Below are positions 34,794 through 44,921 of a DNA stretch of 64,000 bases, one piece after another (position 1 is the first letter of the stretch; each line of letters opens with the position of its first letter). This DNA is from Thermovibrio sp. Its GTDB lineage: Bacteria; Aquificota; Desulfurobacteriia; Desulfurobacteriales; Desulfurobacteriaceae. The position numbers and the translations under genes were made by a program. The notes under the pieces are model-generated. The model saw only the letters and a program-made list of their open reading frames with translations, had not been told where the DNA came from and searched no databases. The DNA is taken from positions 79,919-143,918 of the forward strand of contig QOAO01000009.1 in assembly GCA_003978105.1 (NCBI GenBank). The letters are read 5' to 3'.

Positions 34794-36955
34794 GATAAAA
34801 CCTCAATCTTCCCCGCTTCTTTTACATAGTTGATGAACCTCTCGTATACAGGATGGGAGGAGAGGGTCTTTGTATTTCCTATCAGTATGAGCTTTCTCCT
34901 TGGGCGGGTTATTGCAACGTTCAACCTCCTTAAATCCCTTAAGAACCCTATCTCCCCCTCATCGTTTGAGCGTACAAATGAAACTACTATCACTTCCTTT
35001 TCCCTTCCCTGAAATCCATCAACGGAGTTGACCTCCACCTTAAAATCCTTCTCAATCAGCATCTGCTTTATGAGCTTAACCTGAGCTGCATAGGGAGTAA
35101 TTATTCCGATTTCCCTTTTATCGAGTCCCATTCTGTGGAGTTCCAGAGCCAACTCAACAGCAATCTTTGCCTCCTCGTAGTTCTCGTATGACGTTGAACC
35201 TGAAGGCTGAAACTCGTAGGCATTTATCCTTGATGTATCGATGAAACCAATTGGGACTTCGGGGGATAAAACAGCTTCAAACTTTTGCGGTTCAGAGAGA
35301 CTAAAGTCTGCCAACGTTCTATCCTTTACCTCAGGAGCAGCAATGAGCTTACCCTCGTAGAACTCCCTGTTTGGAAACTCCATTATCCTCTCGTTCATTC
35401 TGTACTGAACCCGTAACATTGAGGAGAGCTCCGGTTCCCTTTCTATCAGCTTCTCAAAGAGAGTCCTTTCCAACTCTTTGGCCTCTTCGCTAACAACGGT
35501 AGGAGGAAGTTGTTTGTGGTCTCCTGCAATGTAGAACCTATCCGCTCTCATTATTGGAATTAACGTCGAAGGTTCAACCTGTTGGCTTCCCTCATCAATA
35601 ACAGCAACGTCAAAGTGGAATCCTTCAAGGAGTTCCGATTTAACCATCGAGTTTGTGGAGATTACAACATCAGCATCGGAAATAATTTCTCTGAGTATAG
35701 AGCTTTCCATTTCCTTTAGTGTCTTTCTTCTCATATCAATTTCGTAGTTTGTCAGTATCCATTCTGCCATTGACCTCATGACCTTTTTTGGAATTCCCCT
35801 GAAGCCCTTTCCCTTTCTTCCGAAGTAAACGATTTCTTCATCGCTCATTCCCCTTCTAAGCTGTGGAACAGGTTTTGTAAACTTCTCCCTCTTCTCTATG
35901 AGCTCCTTTACTTTCTCCCAACCCTCCTTAACCTTCTTACTCTTTTCGTGCTCCTCGTAGAGGGCGTATATGGAGAATTTCTCCAACTCCTCAAGAACCC
36001 TTGCAGGGTGGCCAATCCTTACAAGCTTTAACTCAGAATACTTGCTCAGGTTTAAGAGAATGTTGTCTGCAGCTATGTTTGAGTCAGCAGTGGCCAGTAC
36101 CTTTTTACCCCTCTTAACAAACTGGACAATTAGCTCCGTTACAGTGCTCGTCTTTCCCGTTCCGGGAGGTCCGTGAATGAGGAAAAAGTCTGAGGAACCT
36201 AAGGCCAGACTTACAGCCCTCCCTTGAGTCTCGTTTAACCTTTTATCAACCAAATTAAACTCTGAAGGCTCCGCCCTTTTCGGTATTTTGAGTCCAAGAA
36301 TAATGTTTCTCAGTTCCCTCTGCCTTCCAACTGTGTGACGGAGCTCCTCTAAATTTTCCTCCATCCTCTTAAACGTAACGTCGTTTACATAAAGGTCTAT
36401 CCTTACTCCCTTTTTATAGACCCAGTTAGGAGGTCTATTGTCAAAGGCAACAGTTATCGTCTTTTCAGTTATTCTCACAACGGTTCCCAAAAGGTCGCTC
36501 TTTATGGGGTTTCCCTTACTTATCAGGACTATATCTCCCGTTGAAATCTCCGTCTCTATCGGTTTTTCCCTCCAGAACCTCACGAGATGAAGGTGGAACT
36601 TTGTTCCTGCCTTCGTTCCCTTTAAGTCCAGAACTGCCCTTCCTAAGAGCTCCCTTTCCTTTCCGGAGAGCCTCCTTATCTCCTCCTCCTGTGCCTCTAT
36701 CTCTGCTAACCTTTCAAGGTCTATCAGATACTTAAACTTCTCTACGTAGCGATGTACCGTACATATTTCAACTTCCTCCTCCTTAGAGGGAATGAACTCC
36801 TCAAACAGCTTACACAGACTCTCATCCTTCAGGTAAACGAGTGTTTTCCCGTTTGCAGTGCAGGTTTCTCTAACGTCTCCCTTTTTAAGTCCAAACTTCT
36901 TTAGTTCCCTCTGTAATCTCTTACCCTCAAAAATTCCATCTATCAAAATTGGCAA
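34790..36955 (-). CDS. Superfamily 1 DNA/RNA helicase (IGHMBP2/DNA2-NAM7 type)
   Basis: 721 aa. An N-terminal region with a beta-barrel-like insert ([21 protein letters not shown]) precedes the motor. Motif I is [13 protein letters not shown], motif Ia [11 protein letters not shown], motif [14 protein letters not shown], motif [15 protein letters not shown]. Motif IV/V lies in [22 protein letters not shown] (VDGFQGREK) and motif VI is [14 protein letters not shown]. This matches 5'-3' SF1B helicases of the Upf1/IGHMBP2 group, sometimes seen in thermophiles; the substrate is unknown. It stands alone on this strand. Start is TTG with GGAG upstream. Confidence 0.88.
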   Translation of the reverse strand: MPILIDGIFEGKRLQRELKKFGLKKGDVRETCTANGKTLVYLKDESLCKLFEEFIPSKEEEVEICTVHRYVEKFKYLIDLERLAEIEAQEEEIRRLSGKERELLGRAVLDLKGTKAGTKFHLHLVRFWREKPIETEISTGDIVLISKGNPIKSDLLGTVVRITEKTITVAFDNRPPNWVYKKGVRIDLYVNDVTFKRMEENLEELRHTVGRQRELRNIILGLKIPKRAEPSEFNLVDKRLNETQGRAVSLALGSSDFFLIHGPPGTGKTSTVTELIVQFVKRGKKVLATADSNIAADNILLNLSKYSELKLVRIGHPARVLEELEKFSIYALYEEHEKSKKVKEGWEKVKELIEKREKFTKPVPQLRRGMSDEEIVYFGRKGKGFRGIPKKVMRSMAEWILTNYEIDMRRKTLKEMESSILREIISDADVVISTNSMVKSELLEGFHFDVAVIDEGSQQVEPSTLIPIMRADRFYIAGDHKQLPPTVVSEEAKELERTLFEKLIEREPELSSMLRVQYRMNERIMEFPNREFYEGKLIAAPEVKDRTLADFSLSEPQKFEAVLSPEVPIGFIDTSRINAYEFQPSGSTSYENYEEAKIAVELALELHRMGLDKREIGIITPYAAQVKLIKQMLIEKDFKVEVNSVDGFQGREKEVIVVSFVRSNDEGEIGFLRDLRRLNVAITRPRRKLILIGNTKTLSSHPVYERFINYVKEAGKIEVLS

Positions 36956-36970
36956 CTTTTCACTCCAAAT

Positions 36971-36999
36971 TTGAAATTTTCACTGTACGAATTTAAACT
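36971..36999 (+). promoter_or_regulatory. Sigma-70 promoter for murC-polA
   Basis: TTGAAA (36971-36976) and TAAACT (36994-36999) are 17 bases apart. The predicted start near 37006 leaves a leader holding AAGGAGGGAG before the murC TTG at 37029. Confidence 0.5.
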
Positions 37000-37028
37000 T
37001 TTGTAGAGTTTGGGCAAAGGAGGGAGTT

Positions 37029-38384
37029 TTGGTCATTCACATTGTAGGAATTGGTGGAATTGGAATGTCCGGAATTGCCCTCGTTCTAAAGTCAGAGGGG
37101 TATTCTGTTCAGGGTTCGGACATCATAAGGAGCTCCATGGTGGACAAACTTGAAGAGAGCGGTATTAGGGTTTTTATAGGACACAGAAAGGAGAACGTTA
37201 GGGGAGCTGACATTGTCATTCACTCCTCTGCAGTTAAAGAGGATAACCCCGAAATATCTGCAGCAAGGGAGATGGGAATTCCTGTTATTCCGAGGGCTGA
37301 CGTCCTATCGGATTTAATGAAGCTGAAGGAGGGAATAGCCGTCGCCGGAACGCACGGAAAGACTACAACAAGCTCAATGGTTTCAAAAATACTCTACGGT
37401 GCAGGACTAAAGCCGACAATTTTGGTTGGAGGAAAGCTCTCGTTTTTAGGAGGGGTAAATGCCCTGAAGGGAGAGGGAAACTGGATAGTTGCGGAGGCCG
37501 ATGAGAGCGATGGAACGTTTTTGAGGTTAAATCCTACCTTTTCGGTAGTTACAAACATAGATGCTGACCACTTAGATCACTACGGAAGTTTTGAAAACTT
37601 GAAGAGGGCCTTTTTAGATTTTGCAAACAGGGTTTCTTTCTACGGAAAGGTTTTTTTGTGTACTGAGTGTCGGAACGTCAGGGAAATCGTTCCAAAGATT
37701 TACAAGAGAAAGGCAACTTACGGATTCAAGGATGCAGATTTCACAGCTGAAAACTTAACATTTTTAAAGCTTGGAAGTCTTTTTGATGTGAAGTACAAGG
37801 GTGAAAAACTTGGAAGAGTCAAGCTCAACCTTCCTGGGAAACACAACGTTTTAAACGCATTGGGAGCTCTATCTGTTTCTTTAGAGGTAGGAATTCCCTT
37901 TAGTGAGATTTCTGAAAACTTGGAGGAGTTTAGAAATGCAAGCAGGAGAATGGAACTCAAGGGAACTGTAGGAGGTGTTACGTTCATTGACGACTACGGT
38001 CACCATCCTACGGAGATTGAAGCATCCTATGAAGCTCTGAAAAACTCCTTTCCAGACAGGAGATTGGTCGTTCTATTTCAGCCCCACAGGTACACGAGAA
38101 CCGCTCTCCTATGGAACGAATTTGTAAAAGTTTTAAGGGAAATAGACAACCTCTACATCTGCGATATATATTCTGCCGGTGAAGTTCCTATTCCAGACGT
38201 TTCCGCTGAAAAGTTAGCAAGGGAGTGTGGAGCTCTCTACTGTGGAAGTCTTGAGGATGCCTGCAGAACCCTGAAGAGGGAGTTAAAGCCCGGAGATGTG
38301 TTCTTATCCCTTGGTGCAGGTAGCGTAACGAATGCCTTTGAACTAATCACAGGAGAGGTTAATGGAGAAAGTTTTTCTGTTTGA
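37029..38384 (+). CDS. murC: UDP-N-acetylmuramate--L-alanine ligase
   Basis: Adds L-Ala to UDP-MurNAc. HIVGIGGIGMSGIALVL binds the nucleotide, GTHGKTTTSSMVSKIL is the P-loop, NIDADHLDHYGSFENL and DDYGHHPTEIEASYEAL (HHPTEIEAS) are family motifs, and FQPHRYTRT lies in the C-terminal domain. 451 aa is normal. It is separated from the other mur genes, which sit in the 18-25 kb cluster. Start is TTG. Its last 23 bases overlap the polA start. Confidence 0.96.
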   Translation: MVIHIVGIGGIGMSGIALVLKSEGYSVQGSDIIRSSMVDKLEESGIRVFIGHRKENVRGADIVIHSSAVKEDNPEISAAREMGIPVIPRADVLSDLMKLKEGIAVAGTHGKTTTSSMVSKILYGAGLKPTILVGGKLSFLGGVNALKGEGNWIVAEADESDGTFLRLNPTFSVVTNIDADHLDHYGSFENLKRAFLDFANRVSFYGKVFLCTECRNVREIVPKIYKRKATYGFKDADFTAENLTFLKLGSLFDVKYKGEKLGRVKLNLPGKHNVLNALGALSVSLEVGIPFSEISENLEEFRNASRRMELKGTVGGVTFIDDYGHHPTEIEASYEALKNSFPDRRLVVLFQPHRYTRTALLWNEFVKVLREIDNLYICDIYSAGEVPIPDVSAEKLARECGALYCGSLEDACRTLKRELKPGDVFLSLGAGSVTNAFELITGEVNGESFSV

Positions 38385-40872
38385 TGGGAGCAGTCTTGCA
38401 TACAGGGCTTACTATGCCCTTAAAAATAAGGGATTTAAAACGAGTAAGGGATTCCCTACAACGGCGGTTTATGGGTTCATAAGGATATTTTTAAAGCTCT
38501 TGAAGGACTACAAACCTGAGTATTTAGCAGTTGTCTTCGATGCCGGAAAGAAAACGTTTAGAACAAAACTGATGAAAAGTTACAAGGCTAACAGGAAGCC
38601 AATTCCGGATGAGTTTAAAGTTCAGCTTCCATACATAAAGAGATTTTTAGAGTGTCTGGGAGTAAGGGTTTTGGAAAAGGAAGGGTACGAGGCCGACGAC
38701 ATTATAGGTACTCTTTCGAAAAAGTTTTCAAAGGAGGGAGCTCAGGTCGTAATTGTTACTCCAGACAAGGATATGAGACAGTTGATAGATGAGAACACCA
38801 TTGTAGTAGCCATATCCAACAAAACTGGTAAATCAAAAACTTACGACCTCAAAACGTTCAAGGAGAGGTACGGTATAGAGCCTGGGCAGATTCCCGATGT
38901 TTTTGGACTTTCTGGAGACACTATAGACAACATTCCAGGAGTTCCAGGAATCGGTGAGAAAACAGCTCTTGACTTCATCAGGAAATTCGGTTTCCTTGAG
39001 AACATTTATCAAAATTTAGATAAATTGACTCCAAAGAGGAGGGAGCTCCTTGAGAAGTTCAAGGAGCAGGCATTTTTAAGCAGGGAACTTGCAAGGATAA
39101 AGACAGACGTTCCTTTAAACGTCACTATTAAAGACCTTAAAATGGAAAAGCCAAACGGAGACTGTTTGAGGGAGGTCCTATCAGAGCTTGAAATGAGGAG
39201 CGTTGCAGTTGAACTTAAAAAGCTCTTTCCAGACCTTGACTTTGGAAAAGAGATTGAGAGAGGAAGGGAGCTCTCGGAAGATGAGTTGGAGAGGTACTTA
39301 TCAGTTGGAGACCTCTTTACCAGACCTTCAGTTACGGTAGTTCCAGCCGATGGAGACTTTTTAATCTCCAATCCGAAGGGATTTCTAAAAGTCAAAAGGG
39401 AAAAGGCCCTTGAGCTTATTAAAAGGGCTGGGAAAATCTACACGTACAATTTAAAGGAGCTCTACCACAAACTTGGAGAGGAAATCTCTAAAAGAGAGAT
39501 TGAGGACATATCCCTTCTTTACTACCTAAAAAACCCCCTTTTAAAAAACTACTCCCCTGAAAATCTCCTCAAGGAGTTCTTAGAGAGTGTAGACCTTTCA
39601 CCGATTGAACACTACCTACACCACACGTTTAATCTAATTGAAAAATTGAAGAATGAAGTGAAGAGGTTAGGACTATCTGAAATTTACAAGAGAATAGAGC
39701 TCCCCCTTTCCTACGTACTCTATAAAATGGAGAAGAGGGGGGTTCTCTTCGATGTTGATTACTTGGAAAACCTTGGAAGCGAAATAGTTGGTGAAACGGA
39801 GAGTTTAAAGGAGAAAATATACGAAGAGGCCGGAGAGGTTTTTAACATAAACTCCCCGAAACAGCTTTCCTACGTTCTATTTGAAAAGTTGAAATTAAAG
39901 CCCCTTAAGAAGACAAAGTCTGGGTACTCAACAGACGTTGAAACCCTGACGACTTTAGCCCTTGAAGGAAGCAGAATAGCTGAGTATCTACTTGAGTACA
40001 GAAAATTAACAAAACTCTACGGAACTTTTGTTAAGGGAATACTCAAGCACATTGGAGAGGATGGAAGGGTTCACGGGAAGTTTCTCCAAACGGCAACGGC
40101 AACTGGAAGGCTCTCTTCCGTAGAACCTAACCTTCAGAACCTTCCAGCTTCCGATGAGTTTTCAAAGAAAGTGAGACAGGCCGTAACGGCTCCTGAAGGT
40201 TATACCCTTGTTTGGGCAGACTACTCACAAATAGAGCTCAGAATTCTTGCTCACCTCTCCGGAGATGAAAAATTGATAGAGGCTTTTAGAACGGGAAGGG
40301 ACATACACACAGAAACAGCAAGGTACCTTTTTGGAAAGGAAGAGATAGGAGAAAGAGAGAGGAGGATAGCGAAAACCGTTAACTTTGGAATCATCTACGG
40401 CATGAGTCCCCATGGACTTTCTGAGAGGTTGGGAATACCCATAAAGGAGGCCGAAGAGTACATAAAGAACTACTTCAACCAGTTTCCAAAGGTAAAGGAG
40501 TACATAGAGAGGACTCTGAAGGAAGCCTACGAGAAAGGTTACGTGAGGACACTTTTTGGAAGAATTAGACCCCTTCCGGAGTTAAAGGACAGGAGCTACC
40601 AGGTAAGGAGCTTTGGAGAGAGGGCAGCTGTAAACGCAACAATTCAGGGAACTGCAGCTGACATAATGAAGCTGGCTATGGTGGAGCTTTACAGGAAATT
40701 GGAGGAAGAGGACAGTTACTTAGTTTTACAGGTTCACGACGAAGTTGTGATTGAGGTTCCTGAGGAAAAACGGGATAAGGTAGTTCAATTGGTAAAGGGG
40801 ACTATGGAAAATTGTATAAATCTATCAGTTCCCCTCACGGCAAAGGTAGAATATGGGAAGAGGTGGAGCTAA
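38362..40872 (+). CDS. polA: DNA polymerase I, with inactive proofreading domain
   Basis: 836 aa. Residues 1-290 are the 5'-3' exonuclease (FDGSSLAYRAYYAL, EADDIIGTLSKKF, SGDTIDNIPGVPGIGEKTA). Residues about 300-420 correspond to a 3'-5' exonuclease, but the DxE motif is absent and the other acidic ligands are not in place (YNLKELYH, IEDISLLYYL), so proofreading is probably lost, as in Taq. The polymerase has motif A DYSQIELRILAHLSGD, motif B RRIAKTVNFGIIYGMS and motif C LVLQVHDEVVIEVP. It is coupled to murC by overlap. A perfect 10-bp hairpin follows the stop. Confidence 0.94.
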   Translation: MEKVFLFDGSSLAYRAYYALKNKGFKTSKGFPTTAVYGFIRIFLKLLKDYKPEYLAVVFDAGKKTFRTKLMKSYKANRKPIPDEFKVQLPYIKRFLECLGVRVLEKEGYEADDIIGTLSKKFSKEGAQVVIVTPDKDMRQLIDENTIVVAISNKTGKSKTYDLKTFKERYGIEPGQIPDVFGLSGDTIDNIPGVPGIGEKTALDFIRKFGFLENIYQNLDKLTPKRRELLEKFKEQAFLSRELARIKTDVPLNVTIKDLKMEKPNGDCLREVLSELEMRSVAVELKKLFPDLDFGKEIERGRELSEDELERYLSVGDLFTRPSVTVVPADGDFLISNPKGFLKVKREKALELIKRAGKIYTYNLKELYHKLGEEISKREIEDISLLYYLKNPLLKNYSPENLLKEFLESVDLSPIEHYLHHTFNLIEKLKNEVKRLGLSEIYKRIELPLSYVLYKMEKRGVLFDVDYLENLGSEIVGETESLKEKIYEEAGEVFNINSPKQLSYVLFEKLKLKPLKKTKSGYSTDVETLTTLALEGSRIAEYLLEYRKLTKLYGTFVKGILKHIGEDGRVHGKFLQTATATGRLSSVEPNLQNLPASDEFSKKVRQAVTAPEGYTLVWADYSQIELRILAHLSGDEKLIEAFRTGRDIHTETARYLFGKEEIGERERRIAKTVNFGIIYGMSPHGLSERLGIPIKEAEEYIKNYFNQFPKVKEYIERTLKEAYEKGYVRTLFGRIRPLPELKDRSYQVRSFGERAAVNATIQGTAADIMKLAMVELYRKLEEEDSYLVLQVHDEVVIEVPEEKRDKVVQLVKGTMENCINLSVPLTAKVEYGKRWS

Positions 40873-40879
40873 ATCGATA

Positions 40880-40904
40880 GCTTAGGTTTAGAAAAAACCT
40901 AAGC
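40880..40904 (+). terminator. Hairpin downstream of polA
   Basis: GCTTAGGTTT and AAACCTAAGC form a perfect 10-bp stem with loop AGAAA, starting eight bases after the polA stop. No T-tract follows on the plus strand (AAAGAAAC), so it is not a textbook intrinsic terminator. It may be a 3'-end stabiliser or act with Rho. The rest of the 193-base gap holds the repeats and promoter listed separately. Confidence 0.45.
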
Positions 40905-40966
40905 AAAGAAACTGTATAAACATTTGCTCCATGTCCACATAGCAGAAAAGGAAAGAAGGGTGATAG

Positions 40967-41005
40967 TTTTCCAGCTTTAAAAATAGATATTTTTCACTTT
41001 TCCAG
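40967..41005 (+). repeat. Paired TTTTCCAG direct repeats upstream of the lipoprotein promoter
   Basis: TTTTCCAG occurs at 40967-40974 and 40998-41005, 31 bases apart, about three helical turns, so both copies would face the same side of the DNA. The second copy ends 23 bases before the -35 box. The arrangement would suit an activator or repressor binding upstream of the promoter; chance is possible in this A+T-rich gap. Confidence 0.3.
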
Positions 41006-41028
41006 AAAAAGATCAAAGCAATACTAAA

Positions 41029-41056
41029 TTGTAATTTAAGGTAATTTTGTTACAAT
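41029..41056 (+). promoter_or_regulatory. Sigma-70 promoter, probably giving a leaderless mRNA
   Basis: TTGTAA (41029-41034) and TACAAT (41051-41056) are separated by 16 bases. Transcription would begin about 41063, only about three bases before the ATG at 41066, which has no Shine-Dalgarno site. Confidence 0.5.
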
Positions 41057-41065
41057 TTTTTTGCA

Positions 41066-41548
41066 ATGAATATTAGAAAGTTATTTATAAATTTATTGTT
41101 ATTGATAATCTTAGTGAGTTCCTGTTTATTGAGAGAGGAAGTCTTTGTTATAACATTCAATTCAGCTCTCACCATTCCTTTTAAAATTGCAGAAGTTTTT
41201 GGGAAATTTGAAAGTACTGATTTTAGTATTAAGATTGATATTGTAAATAAGAAAGATTTTATAAAGTTTCTCAATCTGAGTAAGTACTCTGTAGTTATTG
41301 CAGATAAGGATACTACCAATAAATTGGTAGAATTACTACCAAATTGGTATAGAGTTTGTAAAGTTGCTGAAGGAAAAAATGATACTTATTATTTACTTGC
41401 AAGGAAAAAATTTATTCTTAATAAAAAGGATTTTTCCTATTTGATAAAATCATGGAATTTTGGAGTAGATGAATTAAAGGACCCTGCAGTTCTTAAAATG
41501 ATGGAGATTAAGGATTTAAACTTAAAATTTTTCTATTGTAAAGGTTAA
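41066..41548 (+). CDS. Predicted lipoprotein, single substrate-binding-protein-like lobe
   Basis: 160 aa. The N-terminus is a lipoprotein signal: basic NIRK, hydrophobic LLLIILV, then lipobox VSSC with Cys20 as the lipidated residue. The mature part (about 140 residues) has alternating strands and helices, EEVFVITFNSALTIPFKIAE and YSVVIADKDTTNKLVELL. This resembles one lobe of a PhnD/NMT1-type periplasmic binding protein, but only half a protein is present. No permease or ATPase is nearby. The HD-GYP receptor starts seven bases after its stop, so the lipoprotein may present a ligand or signal to that receptor. The region is richer in A+T than its neighbours. Confidence 0.6.
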   Translation: MNIRKLFINLLLLIILVSSCLLREEVFVITFNSALTIPFKIAEVFGKFESTDFSIKIDIVNKKDFIKFLNLSKYSVVIADKDTTNKLVELLPNWYRVCKVAEGKNDTYYLLARKKFILNKKDFSYLIKSWNFGVDELKDPAVLKMMEIKDLNLKFFYCKG

Positions 41549-41555
41549 TTATATT

Positions 41556-43670
41556 ATGAAGTTGGATAAATACTGGCTATTAACGATAATAAGTATTCTT
41601 GAATTCATTTTACTATCAATTCTATCCTATTTCGTTACAAAGAAATCATTTGAGGAGCACATTCTTAACGCCTTAATTAGAAGTGCTGAAAGTTACATTG
41701 AAGTTTCAGCAGTTTCTGTTGGTTCAAAAAAGAGAGTTAACGAACTTATAGGTATTCTCAAGAGAGCTCCCTACATAGAAAAAGTTTATATTAAACAACC
41801 TCCTTCTTTAGAAGGGAAATTTATTATAAAAAAGAACTTAATTTTCCCCGATGGAAAAAAGGAAATATACATAGCCTTAGATAAGAACTTTATTGAAAGT
41901 AAATCTCAATTAATAGCTTTAAAAACATCTTTATTGCTACTTTTAATCATAGTTCCTGGAAATATTGTAATCTTATACTTTATTCGGAAATTATACTTAA
42001 AACCTTTAGATAGAATAAGACAGGACATAAAAAAAATCTCCAAAGGTCAGTTAAATAAACTTCCATACTCAAAAAATAATGATGAATTTGACCGTATTAG
42101 AATCAGTATCAATAATATGATTGAGAAAATTGAGCAAAAGAATATAAAAGAAGAGATAATATCTCAATTTATACATTTGTTAACAATAGGCAAGGGATTT
42201 AACGGAGAGTTCGTATCGTTAATTAAAAAGGTTCTTTCAATGGCTGGGTGCGATGGAGCTATTATAGGAATAAAAAATTTTGATGATTCAAATCAAGTAA
42301 ACTTGAGATTAATTATTACAAGTGAAGAGTCAAAAGTTTTTAGAAAAAAAGTAGATGATTTGGAAGGCATAGAACCTCTTCTTCTTGAAGCAAACAGAGA
42401 AATAGAAACAGATAAAGAAAACATTCTATCATCTTTTGAAAGGGAAATAGGAATAAAGTATGTTTTTGCCATACCACTATCATCTTTTTCTGAAATTTTA
42501 GGTTTTACTATTTTCTTTAAGAAGTCAAAGGAACCTTTATCTGAAGAAAATAAAAATTTTTTAAGGAACATTTCTCGTTCTATAGCTATATCTACCCAAA
42601 TTAGAAAGTTAATTTATAACTTAGAGAGAAAACTCCAAGAGGAAAAAGAACTAACCAAGGGAATTGTTGAGAGCTTTGTACGAGGAATTGAAATAAGGGA
42701 CGCCTATACAAGAGGACATTCAGAGAGAGTTGCTTACTACTCAAGGAGAATAGCAGAAGAGTTGGGACTTACTCCAAAAGAGGTAGAAGCTACGTATATA
42801 GCGGGACTTTTACACGACATTGGAAAAATAGGAATACCGGACAGTATACTTTTAAAACCCTCAAAGTTAACAGATGAAGAGTACGAAATTATCAGAATCC
42901 ATCCGGAGTTAAGCTATGAACTACTTAAACATATAGAGCCCTTAAAGGATTCGCTTCCCGGTATTAGATATCACCATGAAAGGTGGAATGGTTTCGGATA
43001 TCCTGAAGGGCTTAAAGGAAACAAGATACCCATTCAAGCGAGAATTTTAGCCATTGCAGACTCTTTTGATGCTATGACAAGCAACAGAATATACAGAAAG
43101 GGAATGGAGAAGAAAGAGGCCTTAAAAGAAATTTCTTTAAAAGCTGGGGAATTCTACGATCCCGATATTGTAAACATTGCTTTAAGGGTTTTCATGTACG
43201 AGACCCCTCCTGTCACTTCAGAGGATTATTACCTGTCCTCGGAACTTTTCAAAACTTTAGAGGAAAGAAGACTTGACTACTTTTTAAGGGACCATTTAAC
43301 CGGAGTATTTAGTAGAACCGCTTTAGAGTTTGCATTTTCTGTTGCAAGGGAAAGGTTTCCTCATCTGTTTGCTTTTACAGTAGATATTAGAAAGTTAAGA
43401 GAAATTAACATTAAAGAGGGTTGGAAGAGAGGAGATTACATTCTTAAAAAGACGGTAGAGCTGCTGAACTCTGAACTTCAGAATGCTGTTATTGTAAGAT
43501 ACTCGGGAGACAATTTCCTTGTATTTACAAATAAATTTGATTCACTCGATAGTGTAATAAGGAAGTTGGAAGCCGAACTTCAAGTAGAACTTACCTATAA
43601 CGTCCTAACCCAGATAAATGATATTGAGCAGTTAAAGAAGGAGTTAACTAAGCTGGAGTTTGAAGCCTAA
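41556..43670 (+). CDS. Membrane receptor with HAMP, GAF-like, HD-GYP and degenerate GGDEF domains
   Basis: 704 aa. A first span at about 7-27 and a second at about 120-145 enclose a 90-residue periplasmic domain. HAMP (about 145-200, [19 protein letters not shown]) and a GAF-like region (about 205-350) follow. The HD-GYP domain (about 375-545) has [48 protein letters not shown] and [14 protein letters not shown]: all metal ligands and the GYP motif, so it should hydrolyse c-di-GMP. The C-terminal 130 residues are GGDEF-like ([14 protein letters not shown]), but the signature is SGDNF, so cyclase activity is unlikely and it may only bind GTP. HD-GYP before GGDEF is an unusual order. Confidence 0.85.
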   Translation: MKLDKYWLLTIISILEFILLSILSYFVTKKSFEEHILNALIRSAESYIEVSAVSVGSKKRVNELIGILKRAPYIEKVYIKQPPSLEGKFIIKKNLIFPDGKKEIYIALDKNFIESKSQLIALKTSLLLLLIIVPGNIVILYFIRKLYLKPLDRIRQDIKKISKGQLNKLPYSKNNDEFDRIRISINNMIEKIEQKNIKEEIISQFIHLLTIGKGFNGEFVSLIKKVLSMAGCDGAIIGIKNFDDSNQVNLRLIITSEESKVFRKKVDDLEGIEPLLLEANREIETDKENILSSFEREIGIKYVFAIPLSSFSEILGFTIFFKKSKEPLSEENKNFLRNISRSIAISTQIRKLIYNLERKLQEEKELTKGIVESFVRGIEIRDAYTRGHSERVAYYSRRIAEELGLTPKEVEATYIAGLLHDIGKIGIPDSILLKPSKLTDEEYEIIRIHPELSYELLKHIEPLKDSLPGIRYHHERWNGFGYPEGLKGNKIPIQARILAIADSFDAMTSNRIYRKGMEKKEALKEISLKAGEFYDPDIVNIALRVFMYETPPVTSEDYYLSSELFKTLEERRLDYFLRDHLTGVFSRTALEFAFSVARERFPHLFAFTVDIRKLREINIKEGWKRGDYILKKTVELLNSELQNAVIVRYSGDNFLVFTNKFDSLDSVIRKLEAELQVELTYNVLTQINDIEQLKKELTKLEFEA

Positions 43671-43703
43671 TATTTCTCTTATGTAAAAGTTCTGTAAAAA
43701 TTT

Positions 43704-43712
43704 TGTTAAAAT
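43704..43712 (+). promoter_or_regulatory. Extended -10 promoter for sucCD-korDABC
   Basis: TGTTAAAAT is an extended -10 (TGn before TAAAAT) with no good -35 at the usual spacing. The start would be near 43719, ahead of the GGGAGGATAGG ribosome site and the sucC ATG at 43742. Confidence 0.4.
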
Positions 43713-43741
43713 TTCTCCAACTTACGTGGCGGGAGGATAGG

Positions 43742-44911
43742 ATGAAAATCCATGAGTATCAGGCAAAGGAGATTTTTAAGAAGTACGGTTTACCAATTCC
43801 AAAAGGAATAGTTGCCCACAATGCTCATGAAGCGGAGTGTGCTGCAAAGGAACTTGGAACACCAGTTGTAGTAGTAAAGGCTCAGGTTCATGCCGGTGGA
43901 AGGGGAAAAGCTGGAGGAGTTAAGCTCGCAAAGTCTCCTGAAGAAGCCGGAGAAATTGCAGCTCAAATGATTGGGAGTAGACTTAAAACCTATCAAAACC
44001 CTGAAGGCCTTCCCATAAACTGCGTCCTTATAGAGGAAGGAGTAAACATTGATAAGGAGTTTTACGTAGGGTTAACTCTGGATAGAGAAGTTTCTAAACC
44101 TGTTTTCATGGTTTCTGCTGCAGGGGGTATGGAAATTGAGGAGATAGCAAAGACAAATCCTGAATTGATAGTAAAGGAGCACGTTGACCCTGCAATAGGT
44201 CTCCTACCGTATCAGGCGAGAAAGATTGCATTTAAAATAGGGTTGACAGATAGAAAATTGATAAGTCAATTTGTGAAAATCCTTATGACCCTTTCAAATA
44301 TGTACTTTGAACTTGATGCCTCATTAATTGAGATAAATCCCCTTGTTAAAACAAAAGAGGATTCTTTTGTTTGCTTAGATGCCAAAATAGACTTTGACGA
44401 TAATGCCCTATTTAGACATCCTGATGTTCAGGAACTTGAGGATGTAACTCAGATAGACCCGTTGGAGCTTGAAGCTAAAAAGTGGGATTTGAACTACGTA
44501 AAGTTAGATGGAAACATAGGATGTATGGTTAACGGTGCCGGTCTTGCAATGGCAACCATGGACACAATTAAGTTCTACGGCGGTGAGCCGGCAAACTTCT
44601 TGGATGTTGGGGGAACGGCAACTGTAGAGAGAGTCGCAGCTGCATTTAAGCTCCTCCTTTCAGACCCTAAAGTAAAGGCAATCTTTGTAAACATATTTGG
44701 TGGAATTGTTAGGTGCGATAGAATTGCTGGAGGAATCATAGAGGCTGCAAAACAGGTGGAGTTGGATAGACCTCTAATTGTAAGACTTGAGGGAACAAAC
44801 GTTGAGTTGGGTAGAAAGATGCTTGAAGAGAGTGGGCTCAACATTATCCCTGCAAAGGATATGGCCGACGGTGCTCAAAAAGCCGTAAAAGCTGCAAAAG
44901 GAGAACTATAA
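43742..44911 (+). CDS. sucC: Succinyl-CoA synthetase, beta subunit
   Basis: ATP-grasp subunit of succinate-CoA ligase. [22 protein letters not shown] is the family start (read as [11 protein letters not shown]), then [39 protein letters not shown] and [18 protein letters not shown]. The start is ATG 43742, after GGGAGGATAGG; upstream in-frame codons are non-coding. 389 aa is normal. In a reductive TCA cycle it makes succinyl-CoA from succinate for the Kor enzyme encoded just downstream. Confidence 0.97.
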   Translation: MKIHEYQAKEIFKKYGLPIPKGIVAHNAHEAECAAKELGTPVVVVKAQVHAGGRGKAGGVKLAKSPEEAGEIAAQMIGSRLKTYQNPEGLPINCVLIEEGVNIDKEFYVGLTLDREVSKPVFMVSAAGGMEIEEIAKTNPELIVKEHVDPAIGLLPYQARKIAFKIGLTDRKLISQFVKILMTLSNMYFELDASLIEINPLVKTKEDSFVCLDAKIDFDDNALFRHPDVQELEDVTQIDPLELEAKKWDLNYVKLDGNIGCMVNGAGLAMATMDTIKFYGGEPANFLDVGGTATVERVAAAFKLLLSDPKVKAIFVNIFGGIVRCDRIAGGIIEAAKQVELDRPLIVRLEGTNVELGRKMLEESGLNIIPAKDMADGAQKAVKAAKGEL

Positions 44912-44921
44912 GGAGGGGAAA

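Noticed and set aside
34790..36955. The SF1 helicase as part of a defence island
   Set aside because: It stands alone between housekeeping genes; no nuclease, methylase or other defence partner is nearby.
40979..40994. AAAAATA-GA-TATTTTT inverted repeat as a terminator
   Set aside because: A two-base loop cannot close and the stem is all A/T.
40873..41065. Possible riboswitch or small RNA in the 193-base gap after polA
   Set aside because: Only one hairpin, a short inverted repeat and two TTTTCCAG repeats are visible; no known riboswitch core, in particular no recognisable c-di-GMP GEMM motif despite the HD-GYP gene downstream.
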